Part shown: piece after piece, positions 11,201 to 21,056 of the stretch
Numbering within the stretch: position 1 is the stretch's first letter
Layout of the letters: every line of letters starts with the position of its first letter
Assembly (NCBI GenBank): GCA_008931825.1
Contig: QXVZ01014848.1
Coordinates: 1 to 27,098, forward strand
Length of the DNA: 27,098 bases
Direction of reading: 5' to 3'
DNA from: Phallusia fumigata
Lineage: Eukaryota > Chordata > Ascidiacea > Phlebobranchia > Ascidiidae
Notes under the pieces: generated by a model
The model's input: only the letters and a program-made list of their open reading frames with translations
Database searches by the model: none
What the model was told of the DNA's origin: nothing
Made by a program: the position numbers and the translations under genes

Positions 11201-14200
11201 AAACTAGTTTTATGGAATGTTAAATACTAAGCTATTTTTAGCAAATGTTTTGTAATCTATTTTTCTCTCTAAAAAATATTTTAGAGCGATCATGTCCGAG
11301 TTGTGACAAAGAACTTCAGAGTTTGGGAAAAATTGATGTAATCGAAAGTGAAGAAATTTTGATGCGACGTAAAACTTTGCCCATCTACCACCTAGTGGCC
11401 GGAAGCACCAACCCCGTTACTCTTGCACAATGGCGTAAGTTAAAACAACACCTTAACTTCTTGTACTGTAGCATTTCAAAATTTGGGTTTTATTGCATGT
11501 GGCCATGGTTGGAAAAAGTGGGGAAATGGGGAAGCTTCTTCTCGGGAATTTAGTCCTACTCACGGGAAATTTTTTGTTTTTGTAACATCTATTAGTTTAA
11601 TGTTCCTGTTACTTATAGGAACTTAGGGGATTTGCCGAAAATTGGAGGGAAATTTTTGTTGGCTTCCCGGAAAATTAGTATTTTTTCTAGCCCTGCATGT
11701 GGCTCTAGCGTATGTTTAGCCACTCCTGGTGTAGTGTTATAAATTTCATGTTTCCAATCCATCTATTGTCAAAACTGTCTGCTCAAACTTCCTTCTGTAA
11801 ATCAAAAAAAATAAAAATTTCCCCCTCACTACCAACATGATATGAGCCAGATATATTAGTTGCTGTTGGCATTAAAAGGGGGACTTAAGATGAATATCTT
11901 TAATAATTTGTTGCGTTTACCCATTACACTACCAAGCTAGCTCCTTTTTCACAGATGTTGTTATGAAGAGGACTTTCACAGACTACCCGTTGGATTATGC
12001 TTTCCACTTCCCAGCCCTGAAACTCACAACCAACAAGTATNTGCTCAAACTTCCTTCTGTAAATCAAAAAAAGTAAAAATTTCCCCCTCACTACCAACAT
12101 GATATGAGCCAGATATACTATTTGCTGTTGGCATTAAAAGGGGGACTTAAGATGAATATCTTTGTTAATTTGTTGCGTTTACCCATTATACTACCAAGCT
12201 AAATCCATATCATTCTAATGTTTCCTTTTTCACAGATGTTGTTATGAAGAGGACTTTCACAGATTACCCATTGGATTATGCTTTTCACTTCCCAGCCCTG
12301 AAACTCACAACCAACAAGTATGTTATAAATTTGAATTACTGGTTTGGAAGTCCAGAACTATGCCAAACTCTACACACATTTCACTGGCCTTAGTTTTTTG
12401 GTACTTGGTGCCGTAATGAAACATCACAATAACACAAAGTGATCAGATTTTTACCTTGTGTTTAATAACATTATCTCTACAGGTGCTGTTCATTTTGACT
12501 TCATACAAAGCATAGAATCAACACACAATAAGTGCAGTTCAATTCATGCTTTGTAAAAAAGTATTTGAATAATAGCTTGGTTTTGTATGGTTTTCTGATC
12601 TTGCTAAATTCAAACTTCAATTGACCTCCTATTACATTTTTTGTTGCTATAAATGTTCCAGGCGTTGTCTGTTTGAAAAATTTTGTTGATCATTTACAGA
12701 TTCTACTTGAGTGTATAAAATGTGGTTTAATTTGTTTGTTTCTTTCCCCATAAAAGGCCATTGTGGTTTTGTCGCATGTACAAACAACTTGTTTTTCTGT
12801 TCAACAAGGCTTTGTAACAGTTTTACCTCATGGTGGCTGTCCTGAAATGACAAACACAAATTTACATAATTTCCTGTTCCTTTCAGACATGTGTATTGGG
12901 TGTTGTCATTCTTGCGGGAATATATTCCAGCGTACTTATTCGACGCAAGTCTGATTCTGCTTGGACAAAAACCAAAGTGAGTTTTCTGTTTATTGCTTTT
13001 CAAAATTACCACTAAGGTGTTGTAGTGTTCATAATAAAATCTAACGTAGCAAGTTTTTTGGATATTACAGAATGTATTGCTTGGATTTTTTATTTTAACT
13101 GCTCCTGGCTACAAAGATCCAATTACAATAGCAGCTTTAAACCACATATGTGGTGAAATAAGGGTAAATGTTAAAATTGGACTTTTTGTATTCTAGACTA
13201 CTTCGCCTCACACAACGCATCAGCGACATGGTCGGAGTTCTGCAATTTTTTCTCATGAATGAATGGAAATGGGAAGGAACCAATGTTGCTAGGTTACAGG
13301 GAGAGATGACAAAAGAAGACAAAAAGGTAAGAGTAATTTTTGTAGATACCAACCACTATTATCAGTTAAATCTAAATACAAAAAGCATTTTTGACAAAAC
13401 TTTTATATCTAACTTGTAAGATTCCAAGTTCTGGCCATACATACAGGTGAAAATGGCAAACTGTGTTTAAAAAAAGGCAAAAAAACTCCGGACAAAATGA
13501 AGTGCATTTAAAAGATTTAGAAATTTAATTGAAATTTCATATTTTTCCCTTGTTTATTACTTTGACACTATTGCTTTTTTCAGACGTTTAATTTTGATGC
13601 TCGCACAATAGACTGGCTACAATACATGCAACATTATGGACGAGGTGCAAAAAAATACTTGATGAAAGAAACTTTACAGGGATATCCTGCAGCAAGGAGG
13701 CACCTTCGAAGGTAGGAAACATAGATTAGTTACTTGCCTGGACCATGGTGAATCATTCACTGGGCATTCTTGAGGAACAGGCAAATTTGTTGAAATTAAT
13801 GATGCTTGTGGGGCAAAATGCCCCCTCTATAGCGCAAGATTGTTAGCATGATTTTGATTTTTTTGAAAGATATAATTGATATTCTGTTTATACGAGTTTA
13901 ATGGTTTGAATGTTGTTGCTCCTTATAAAATTTAAAATATGTTGAACTGTTTCCAATTTAAAATATGTGTTCTTTTTAAACTTAAAATATGTGTTCTTTT
14001 AAAGAAATTTTGTTGAAAAAAGTTTTTAATTCCAGGTTGCGAATCCTTGGTTATATCGGTCAGTGCGCTCTCTTCATGATCACCTGGCGCCTTCTAGTGT
14101 CCAAAACAGGTTTTGCAAAAAATTTGTGGCACTTATTCATGTCGCTGTGGTTCAAGTTTCTGGGATTTTTTCAAATTTCCAGCACGATGCATGGGTCGAG

Positions 14201-14225
14201 CTTTTTTTCACGAATTCTTTCATAA
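8278..14225 (+). CDS. Fatty acyl-CoA reductase, paralogue A
   Basis: NADPH-dependent reduction of fatty acyl-CoA to fatty alcohol for ether lipids or wax esters; family members sit on peroxisomes or ER. Thirteen exons: 8278-8298, 8476-8664, 8899-9074, 9376-9470, 9811-9949, 10436-10559, 10974-11193, 11285-11434, 12236-12317 (second copy 11955-12036), 12887-12976, 13197-13326, 13584-13711, 14036-14225. With one copy of exon 9 the frame is open for 577 residues; all junctions are GT-AG with matching phases. Visible: Rossmann TGGTGFIG (23-30), HSAATLRFNEHL, HISTAYSYCN, active-site YTLTK (Tyr211, Lys215), CIVRPSIVGA, GWCTNYNGSTG, the C-terminal 'sterile' domain with AARRHLR, and a hydrophobic tail (ALFMITWRLLV) fitting tail anchoring. 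Exon 8 holds a CPSC-containing loop absent from paralogue B. Length is close to animal FAR1 (~515 aa) plus insertions. FAR1 versus FAR2 orthology is not resolvable by eye. Confidence 0.93.
11494..11703. mobile_element. Possible small insertion flanked by 10-bp direct repeats
   Basis: TGCATGTGGC occurs at 11494-11503 and again at 11694-11703, exactly 200 bp apart, inside intron 8 of reductase A. The ~190 bp between them is unlike the flanks, with several GGGAAATTTTT-type runs. This looks like a short non-autonomous element with its target-site duplication. No coding capacity is present and the family is not recognised. Confidence 0.35.
11780..12040 (+). repeat. First copy of duplicated exon-9 segment (likely assembly overlap)
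   Basis: This segment, ending at the n at 12041, is repeated at 12042-12321. It includes reductase exon 9 at 11955-12036. The copies differ by a few substitutions (GAC/GAT, CCG/CCA, TTC/TTT, all silent) and a ~20-base indel before the acceptor, as expected for two alleles. The match runs right up to the n, which points to an unmerged contig overlap. Confidence 0.85.
12042..12321 (+). repeat. Second copy of duplicated exon-9 segment
   Basis: It begins directly after the n and repeats the upstream segment. Exon 9 here is 12236-12317 (82 nt, phases 1 to 2) and runs into a good GTATGT donor and the true downstream intron, so this copy is taken as the one joined to exon 10. Using both copies would break the frame because 82 is not a multiple of three. 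Confidence 0.85.
13931..14000 (+). repeat. Short AT-rich direct repeats in intron 12 of reductase A
   Basis: The 19-mer TTAAAATATGTGTTCTTTT occurs at 13958-13976 and 13982-14000 (period 24), with a partial related copy near 13931. It lies just upstream of the exon 13 acceptor. Probably neutral slippage. Confidence 0.6.
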
Positions 14226-15156
14226 AATTTCCACTTTTTGATTTTTAAATTCTTTCACTTAAGGTTTTTGTGGTGTTTGAATTGTTCCTAGGCATAATTA
14301 CCACTTAGGATACATAGATTTATTTGTCTTTGTGTTGACAAAATATAGTGAAACATAGAAGTTTGCCTTATCTGTAAGATATATTTTGTTTGTACTATTA
14401 CAGTGGTCAATGTAGCCTTCATAAATTAATTTACATGTATGAGTATGACTCTAATTTGTTTACAATGAATACATGTTCAACTTTCCTAATCCGTTCCATA
14501 ATTTAGTTTGTAATTATTTGTTTAGGTACAATACTTTTTTTACCTGTTTTTATCCAAAATGTTTTTTTTGTTGGACCAAACAATTTACGACAATTTTTTT
14601 TGGGTTTTTATGTTAAAACTTTCCTGAACCTTAATGTTCCAACGTAGCAAGACACAGTTTTAAATTTAACCTGCACTTATTGTTAATGCAGACTCATACA
14701 CAATATCATGTACACAAGCTTAGAAAATCATAACTTTTTTCTAAGATTGCTCAACGGCGAATCATTTTAGTAGCTATAAACATGTTTGTAACAGTGGGGC
14801 ATTTGTTCATTTGTAAAAAATAGACATTTCCTTTGCAGAAAATTGTTTTGTGATGTCATTAAGTGTCTATTATTTGAACAAGTGCCGTTTAAATGTGGTT
14901 TACATATTTTTATCAGTCCCTTGCGTATTAGACCCATGGGATTTTTCTCATTCAACCGGCGAACTACAGGATGTAAATGCTATCCAGTGATTAATGGTTG
15001 TAACGCCTACATCGTCAGAAATTTATAGTTAGGTCAGACATTATTGCTGTCGTTATTTGAGCAGAGTTAGAAATTTTGACTAAGTTCATTTTGTAAGTTC
15101 TTGAACAGATATAATATCATTGAGTTGTAGACAGTTCTCAATTTGAGGACTACAGT
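14226..15156 (+). other. 3' flank of reductase A, no gene seen
   Basis: T-rich on the plus strand with no supported coding exon and no early AATAAA. It is probably the start of a long 3' UTR or plain intergenic DNA. The first strong paired poly(A) signals lie far downstream, in the duplicated block. Confidence 0.45.
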
Positions 15157-17422
15157 TGTTGTAGGTCTACCAAAATGTAAATTCTGTGCATTTTGTTTAA
15201 AGTAAATTTTAGTGGTAAGGTCCAGCTTATAGATGTTGAATTTTTGGTTTGGTGATGTTGTATTTGTTTGCCTTACTTAAATAATTCCAGTTTTTTGGTA
15301 AAAATAAGCAAAACTTGTTGACACTAAAGTTGTCTGTTGTCACCAGAAGTGCTCCAAGTCTTAAGTCTCATAGAATTTTATTAGCCATGAGCAAATATTT
15401 GCACTGGATATTATATGAGGTCTACCATTAAAACCTGACCAACATCGCCCACACTACTTGCTGTATTGTGAGGATGTTTTAAATTTTGCTAAGTTATTTT
15501 GTTGTCAAATCTGAACTGAAGTAGTGTTGGTAATTTTTTGTTTTTAAAAACTGAATAGGTTATAATATGTTGTAATAATTATTTGAAACTAACTGGCAGG
15601 TTTTGGTGGCCTGGTATAATGTAACTTGCTTACTTCAGGGAAATTTGTTGCAGAAATCCTGTGCTTTGGTCAGCTTCCTAATGTTTTAGGTATAACTTCA
15701 ATAACCCCAATGGCTTCGAGCCTTCATCCATTACAAAGTAAACTGTTATATGCTTTTTTCAAAAAAAAAATAAAATAATCTTTGCAGTCTTAGAACAACT
15801 TATATTTAGCATTTAAAGATGATTTTGTGCATGTAAACAAAACATATTTGAAAAAGATATATTCAATAAAGGATATGTGTTTACACTGCAACATGTGTAT
15901 ACACAAAACATAACACATTATGATGAGTAGGTAACCCGATATATGCTGTTTCCTAGTGGGCTAGAACTGTGTAGGAAACCCATAATAATCCTGTTTGGTG
16001 TCACATTTAGCTTTTCTGGTATTTGCATACTGCTTGTTTCGGTGATGTTGTTAACATCAGTTATAAATACAACTTCACATCAGCCCACTCAGTATTTACA
16101 CCAATTTGTGCGAATGTAAATACCATTGGTTTGGATGGGAAGAAAAGACTGAATAACTTCCTGGTGAGCCTCTAACCTGCGTGGCCCATATGTCGCGCCA
16201 AGCACTACTCTAGTTCATTCATAACGCAGCTAAGGTCATCAAAATCGTTTTGCAGAGCCTGTACCTGTCATTAAACTTATTTGAAAAGTGTAGAGGTTGA
16301 AAACTGGCAGGATTTAATTTTATAAAAGTGTGTTTTTCTAGATGATACCTTTGCTTAGGTTTTTAAATGGTGTAGTAGGCAAAAGCCTTTGTTCAATTGC
16401 TTTTGGATGTCAAAATGGTGGTTTAAGTTTTTCATGTTTTGTTTAAATCTTGTAAACTAGATGAGCTGGATATGTTTTTCTAAAAATGTGTCTTGTAGCA
16501 GCTAGAACTTGTAGTTAGTTGCCTAAATTCATAGCTTTTTTGGTTTGATATTGTAACGGTCTTGTGATATTTATCTTCAAACATTCACTTTAACTTGTTG
16601 CGTAAAAGTCATCCGTTTCAGTGGGATTGCTTCATAAAAAATTAATTTGTTGGATGCAGAAAGTGCATTGTCGATTTGCACTCAACATTTTCAGTGTGCA
16701 GTTTTGAAAAGAAAATGGTTTGTGTCTTGATTTGGTTACTGCAGCGCCAAGACAGTTCACTGTGTGAGTCTAAATGGAATAAACTGGAGGTTGTGAAATC
16801 CTGTAATTTTGCACAGAACTTGTTTTGTGATGATGATTGTGTGGAGAATATAATGTTTGTTGAGTTTGAAATCATTTGCTTGCTAATCATACTCAAACAA
16901 TAATTACAAGTCTATGTTAAAGTGTTCTGTTACTAAAAAAACATTTTGTATAGTAGCTGCCTTTAGATTTTCTGTACTTTTTTCGTAGCAGTGCCTAAAT
17001 TTATTCTATGGCGACATTGCAATATAATTTGAAGCCAACTTCAAAAACTATTAAAATATAAACTGTAAACAGTTTTTCTATGCTTAGTTTGCTTGAGTTG
17101 TTGCAATGTAAAACTTTAAAAGTTCTTTTTGCTGTTTTGTGTTTGTACATAGCCGGTGGTCACCACATATACTTTGTGTATTCCTAATCCGTGTGTTTAA
17201 AATACAATTGATTTATCTTACTTGGTTTCCACATTGCAAGTTCTGTAAAATCTCTCAGGTAAAAATTGAAAAAAGACAGGATTTGTTAGTTGCAAGGTTC
17301 CCTACATCTGTGCAATGAAGAAAGCCAATAAAATAAAGTTTACATAATTTAATTTTTTTGTCAAACATTTTGTAACTAATTTTTATTTCGTCATTGAAAA
17401 AAACCATGCTGCAAAGTTGCAC
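15157..17422 (+). repeat. 2.27-kb duplicated block, copy 1 (likely assembly overlap)
   Basis: The 2266 bases here recur almost unchanged at 17424-19691, with a lone n between. Differences are single bases (e.g. CTCATAG/CTAGTAG, GGATATT/GGGTATT, TGCAGCG/TACAGCG) and run-length changes, as expected for two haplotypes. No coding exon is supported. Overlapping AATAAA motifs lie at 17327-17337. Confidence 0.88.
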
Positions 17423-17423
17423 N

Positions 17424-19691
17424 TGTTGTAGGTCTACCAAAATGTAAATTCTGTGCATTTTGTTTAAAGTAAATTTTAGTGGTAAGGTCCAGCTTATAGA
17501 TGTTGAATTTTTGGTTTGGTGATGTTGTATTTGTTTGCCTTACTTAAATAATTCCAGTTTTTTGGTAAAAATAAGCAAAACTTGTTGACACTAAAGTTGT
17601 CTGTTGTCACCAGAAGTGCTCCAAGTCTTAAGTCTAGTAGAATTTTATTAGCCATGAGCAAATATTTGCACTGGGTATTATATGAGGTCTACCATTAAAA
17701 CCTGACCAACATCGCCCACACTACTTGCTGTATTGTAAGGATGTTTTAAATTTTGCTGAGTTATTTTGTTGTCAAATCTGAACTGAAGTAGTGTTGGTAA
17801 TTTTTTTGTTTTTACAAACTGAATAGGTTATAATATGTTGTAATAATTATTTGAAACTAACTGGCAGGTTTTGGTGGCCTGGTATAATGTAACTTGCTTA
17901 CTTCAGGGAAATTTGTTGCAGAAATCCTGTGCTTTGGTCAGCTTCCTAATGTTTTAGGTATAACTTCAATAACCCCAATGGCTTCAAGCCTTCATCCATT
18001 ACAAAGTAAACTGTTATATGCTTTTTTCAAAAAAAAAAATAAAATAATCTTTGCAGTCTTAGAACAACTTATATTTAGCATTTAAAGATGATTTTGTGCA
18101 TGTAAACAAAACATATTTGAAAAAGATATATTCAATAAAGGATATGTGTTTACACTGCAACATGTGTATACACAAAACATAACACATTATGATGAGTAGG
18201 TAACCCGATATATGCTGTTTCCTAGTGGGCTAGAACTGTGTAGGAAACCCATAATAATCCTGTTTGGTGTCACATTTAGCTTTTCTGGTATTTGCATACT
18301 GCTTGTTTCGGTGATGTTGTTAACATCAGTTATAAATACAACTTCACATCAGCCCACTCAGTATTTACACCAATTTGTGCGAATGTAAATACCATTGGTT
18401 TGGATGGGAAGAAAAGACTGAATAACTTCCTGGTGAGCCTCTAACCTGCGTGGCCCATATGTCGCGCCAAGCACTACTCTAGTTCATTCATAACGCAGCT
18501 AAGGTCATCAAAATCGTTTTGCAGAGCCTGTACCTGTCATTAAACTTATTTGAAAAGTGTAGAGGTTGAAAACTGGCAGGATTTAATTTTATAAAAGTGT
18601 GTTTTTCTAGATGATACCTTTGCTTAGGTTTTTAAATGGTGTAGTAGGCAAAAGCCTTTGTTCAATTGCTTTTGGATGTCAAAATGGTGGTTTAAGTTTT
18701 TCATGTTTTGTTTAAATCTTGTAAACTAGATGAGCTGGATATGTTTTTCTAAAAATGTGTCTTGTAGCAGCTAGAACTTGTAGTTAGTTGCCTAAATTCA
18801 TAGCTTTTTTGGTTTGATATTGTAACGGTCTTGTGATATTTATCTTCAAACATTCACTTTAACTTGTTGCGTAAAAGTCATCCGTTTCAGTGGGATTGCT
18901 TCATAAAAAATTAATTTGTTGGATGCAGAAAGTGCATTGTCGATTTGCACTCAACATTTTCAGTGTGCAGTTTTGAAAAGAAAATGGTTTGTGTCTTGAT
19001 TTGGTTACTACAGCGCCAAGACAGTTCACTGTGTGAGTCTAAATGGAATAAACTGGAGGTTGTGAAATCCTGTAATTTTGCACAGAACTTGTTTTGTGAT
19101 GATGATTGTGTGGAGAATATAATGTTTGTTGAGTTTGAAATCATTTGCTTGCTAATCATACTCAAACAATAATTACAAGTCTATGTTAAAGTGTTCTGTT
19201 ACTAAAAAAACATTTTGTATAGTAGCTGCCTTTAGATTTTCTGTACTTTTTTCGTAGCAGTGCCTAAATTTATTCTATGGCGACATTGCAATATAATTTG
19301 AAGCCAACTTCAAAAACTATTAAAATATAAACTGTAAACAGTTTTTCTATGCTTAGTTTGCTTGAGTTGTTGCAATGTAAAACTTTAAAAGTTCTTTTTG
19401 CTGTTTTGTGTTTGTACATAGCCGGTGGTCACCACATATACTTTGTGTATTCCTAATCCGTGTGTTTAAAATACAATTGATTTATCTTACTTGGTTTCCA
19501 CATTGCAAGTTCTGTAAAATCTCTCAGGTAAAAATTGAAAAAAGACAGGATTTGTTAGTTGCAAGGTTCCCTACATCTGTGCAATGAAGAAAGCCAATAA
19601 AATAAAGTTTACATAATTTAATTTTTTTGTCAAACATTTTGTAACTAATTTTTATTTCGTCATTGAAAAAAACCATGCTGCAAAGTTGCAC
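17424..19691 (+). repeat. 2.27-kb duplicated block, copy 2
   Basis: It begins immediately after the n at 17423 and ends at ...AAGTTGCAC, the same sequence with which copy 1 stops against the n. Length is 2268. It has the same open frames as copy 1 on both strands, which are duplicates and not supported genes. Confidence 0.88.
19596..19606 (+). terminator. Overlapping poly(A) signals, candidate 3' end of reductase A transcript
   Basis: AATAAAATAAA reads as two overlapping AATAAA hexamers followed by a T-rich run (AATTTTTTTGTC). The same signal is in copy 1 at 17327-17337. If the duplication is collapsed, a reductase A 3' UTR of about 3 kb would end here. It could instead belong to an unseen non-coding transcript. 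Confidence 0.3.
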
Positions 19692-20197
19692 CTTAACATT
19701 TAAGTTGTGATGGGTGAATCTTTATCATCTTATTTAACCAACTGCACCAGTAACATTTAAATTTTGCGGTTATTATGTATTTTGTTGTTTCTTTCAAAAC
19801 TTTCAAAATGAAAAAATTCAAACAACTTAGTAACCGCCAGGTGGCGCAACACACCACGTTTGCCGCCTTTTTCTTTTCCGCTTTTGAAGCTGTTGTGATG
19901 TCAATCGCCTAATGAATACTTTTTTTGTCCCAGTTATTTTTTTATCGCGCCTATTGTATTCCCTGAATAGAGGAACCGGTTACAGCTCACTACATTGTGA
20001 AAGTAAACACGGTTGTTTGCAGCCAGGAGACTGATGTCTTGCCAATATCTGGTTTTTAGAGAAGTGTTAAATGTATTTTTACCGTTTTTTACACACTTTA
20101 ACAGTTTAGGTCTTGCAAAATACAAGCAGTTTTGAAGTGCAGCTTTTATCTATGAGAGCTCTTGAAATTGGGCGACGTTTAACAGTGACTTACAACA
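19692..20197. other. Intergenic, no gene seen
   Basis: No supported exon. A locally more GC-rich patch near 19830-19890 (CCGCCAGGTGGCGC...) could be promoter-like. Nothing else is recognised. Confidence 0.4.
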
Positions 20198-20584
20198 ATG
20201 TCCGGAAAAGCAGAGAAGAACTTAGTGCAGTGTATGTTTCGCTTCTGTTTAGGGCGACCTCTAAACGACCTTCAAACTAATAAGGGATACAAAGCTTACT
20301 TCTTCAGTGTTTCATAGTATCAGAAGTTTATATCGAGCAGAAAACAGAGCGAACAAAATATGCAGCAGCCACAATAGTTGAAATTAAAGGCTTCGGTCTA
20401 TTTACGCAAAGGTATGTACAAAACTTGAAGCGTACAATGCCGTACATGTCGTAAGTGCAAATCACGTGGCGAAATGTCTTTGCGAAAATGTTAACACATG
20501 ATTATGCAAAGCCATTTAACGTGTATAAAAATCAGAACGTTTGACAGTGTCGGTTTCAGAATAACCTATACCGTTAAAGCTTAG
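20198..20584 (+). CDS. Doubtful very small three-exon gene
   Basis: A candidate only. ATG TCC GGA AAA GCA GAG AAG AAC TTA begins near 20198; an exon 20308-20411 (acceptor CTTCTTCAG, good donor GTATGT) reads VSEVYIEQKTERTKYAAATI and on to GFGLFTQR; an exon 20560-20584 (acceptor GGTTTCAG) adds ITYTVKA and a stop in the matching phase. The product would be about 50 residues, basic and without recognised family. The first donor (TTA/GTGCAG) is poor, so the first exon may be wrong. The middle exon looks the most real. It lies between the reductases and could also be a 5' non-coding exon of reductase B. Confidence 0.22.
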
Positions 20585-21050
20585 CTGTGGCAGAACGTTG
20601 CAATGTGAATCACAATCTAGCCAGCATTGATGGAACATTTGTTACATCAGAGCCTATGTATTGATATTGAATATATAGGCTCTGGTTACATAGAAACCTG
20701 TGAGTTTTGCAAGTCATTATTGTCATCATAACCTTTGTTACGTCACAGGTAAATTATTTGTTTGGTAAAATAATTAAAAACATGATTTGAAGACAGTTTA
20801 AGCCAAATTCTACGAAAACAACCGATTTTTATAGGTAAGTTGTATTTTCAAGGCTGTTGTTTTGTGTCGTATTTGTTTGGTGTTGTATTTTGGTTAATAA
20901 ACGCGTGTATTGTTCGTTTATTAAGCTGACAAAGTGTTGTTATTCGAAAACATGGCCATTATCCCCTAAAAACTTGCTTCCAGATCAACACGCTGATGTC
21001 ATCCGATCGACTGTCGCTCATCCAAACTTATGGGAGCCGATCTTTTGCAG
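20585..21050. other. Upstream region of reductase B
   Basis: No gene is supported. It contains a 51-bp structure of inverted repeats with flanking direct repeats at 20641-20691. An acceptor TCTTTTGCAG ends at 21050, directly before the reductase B start. Confidence 0.45.
20641..20691. mobile_element. Tiny inverted-repeat element with 7-bp flanking direct repeats
   Basis: CAGAGCCTAT (20648-20657) and ATAGGCTCTG (20675-20684) are perfect 10-bp inverted repeats around a 17-bp AT-rich loop. Each is abutted on the outside by GTTACAT (20641-20647 and 20685-20691). That arrangement matches a miniature transposon relic with a 7-bp target duplication, though it is short enough to be a chance hairpin. 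Confidence 0.35.
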
Positions 21051-21056
21051 AAAAAA

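Noticed and set aside
16642..16903. Open frames on both strands repeated at 18911-19172
   Set aside because: They are the same sequence in the two copies of the 2.27-kb block, overlap each other on opposite strands, and show no family motif or splice context.
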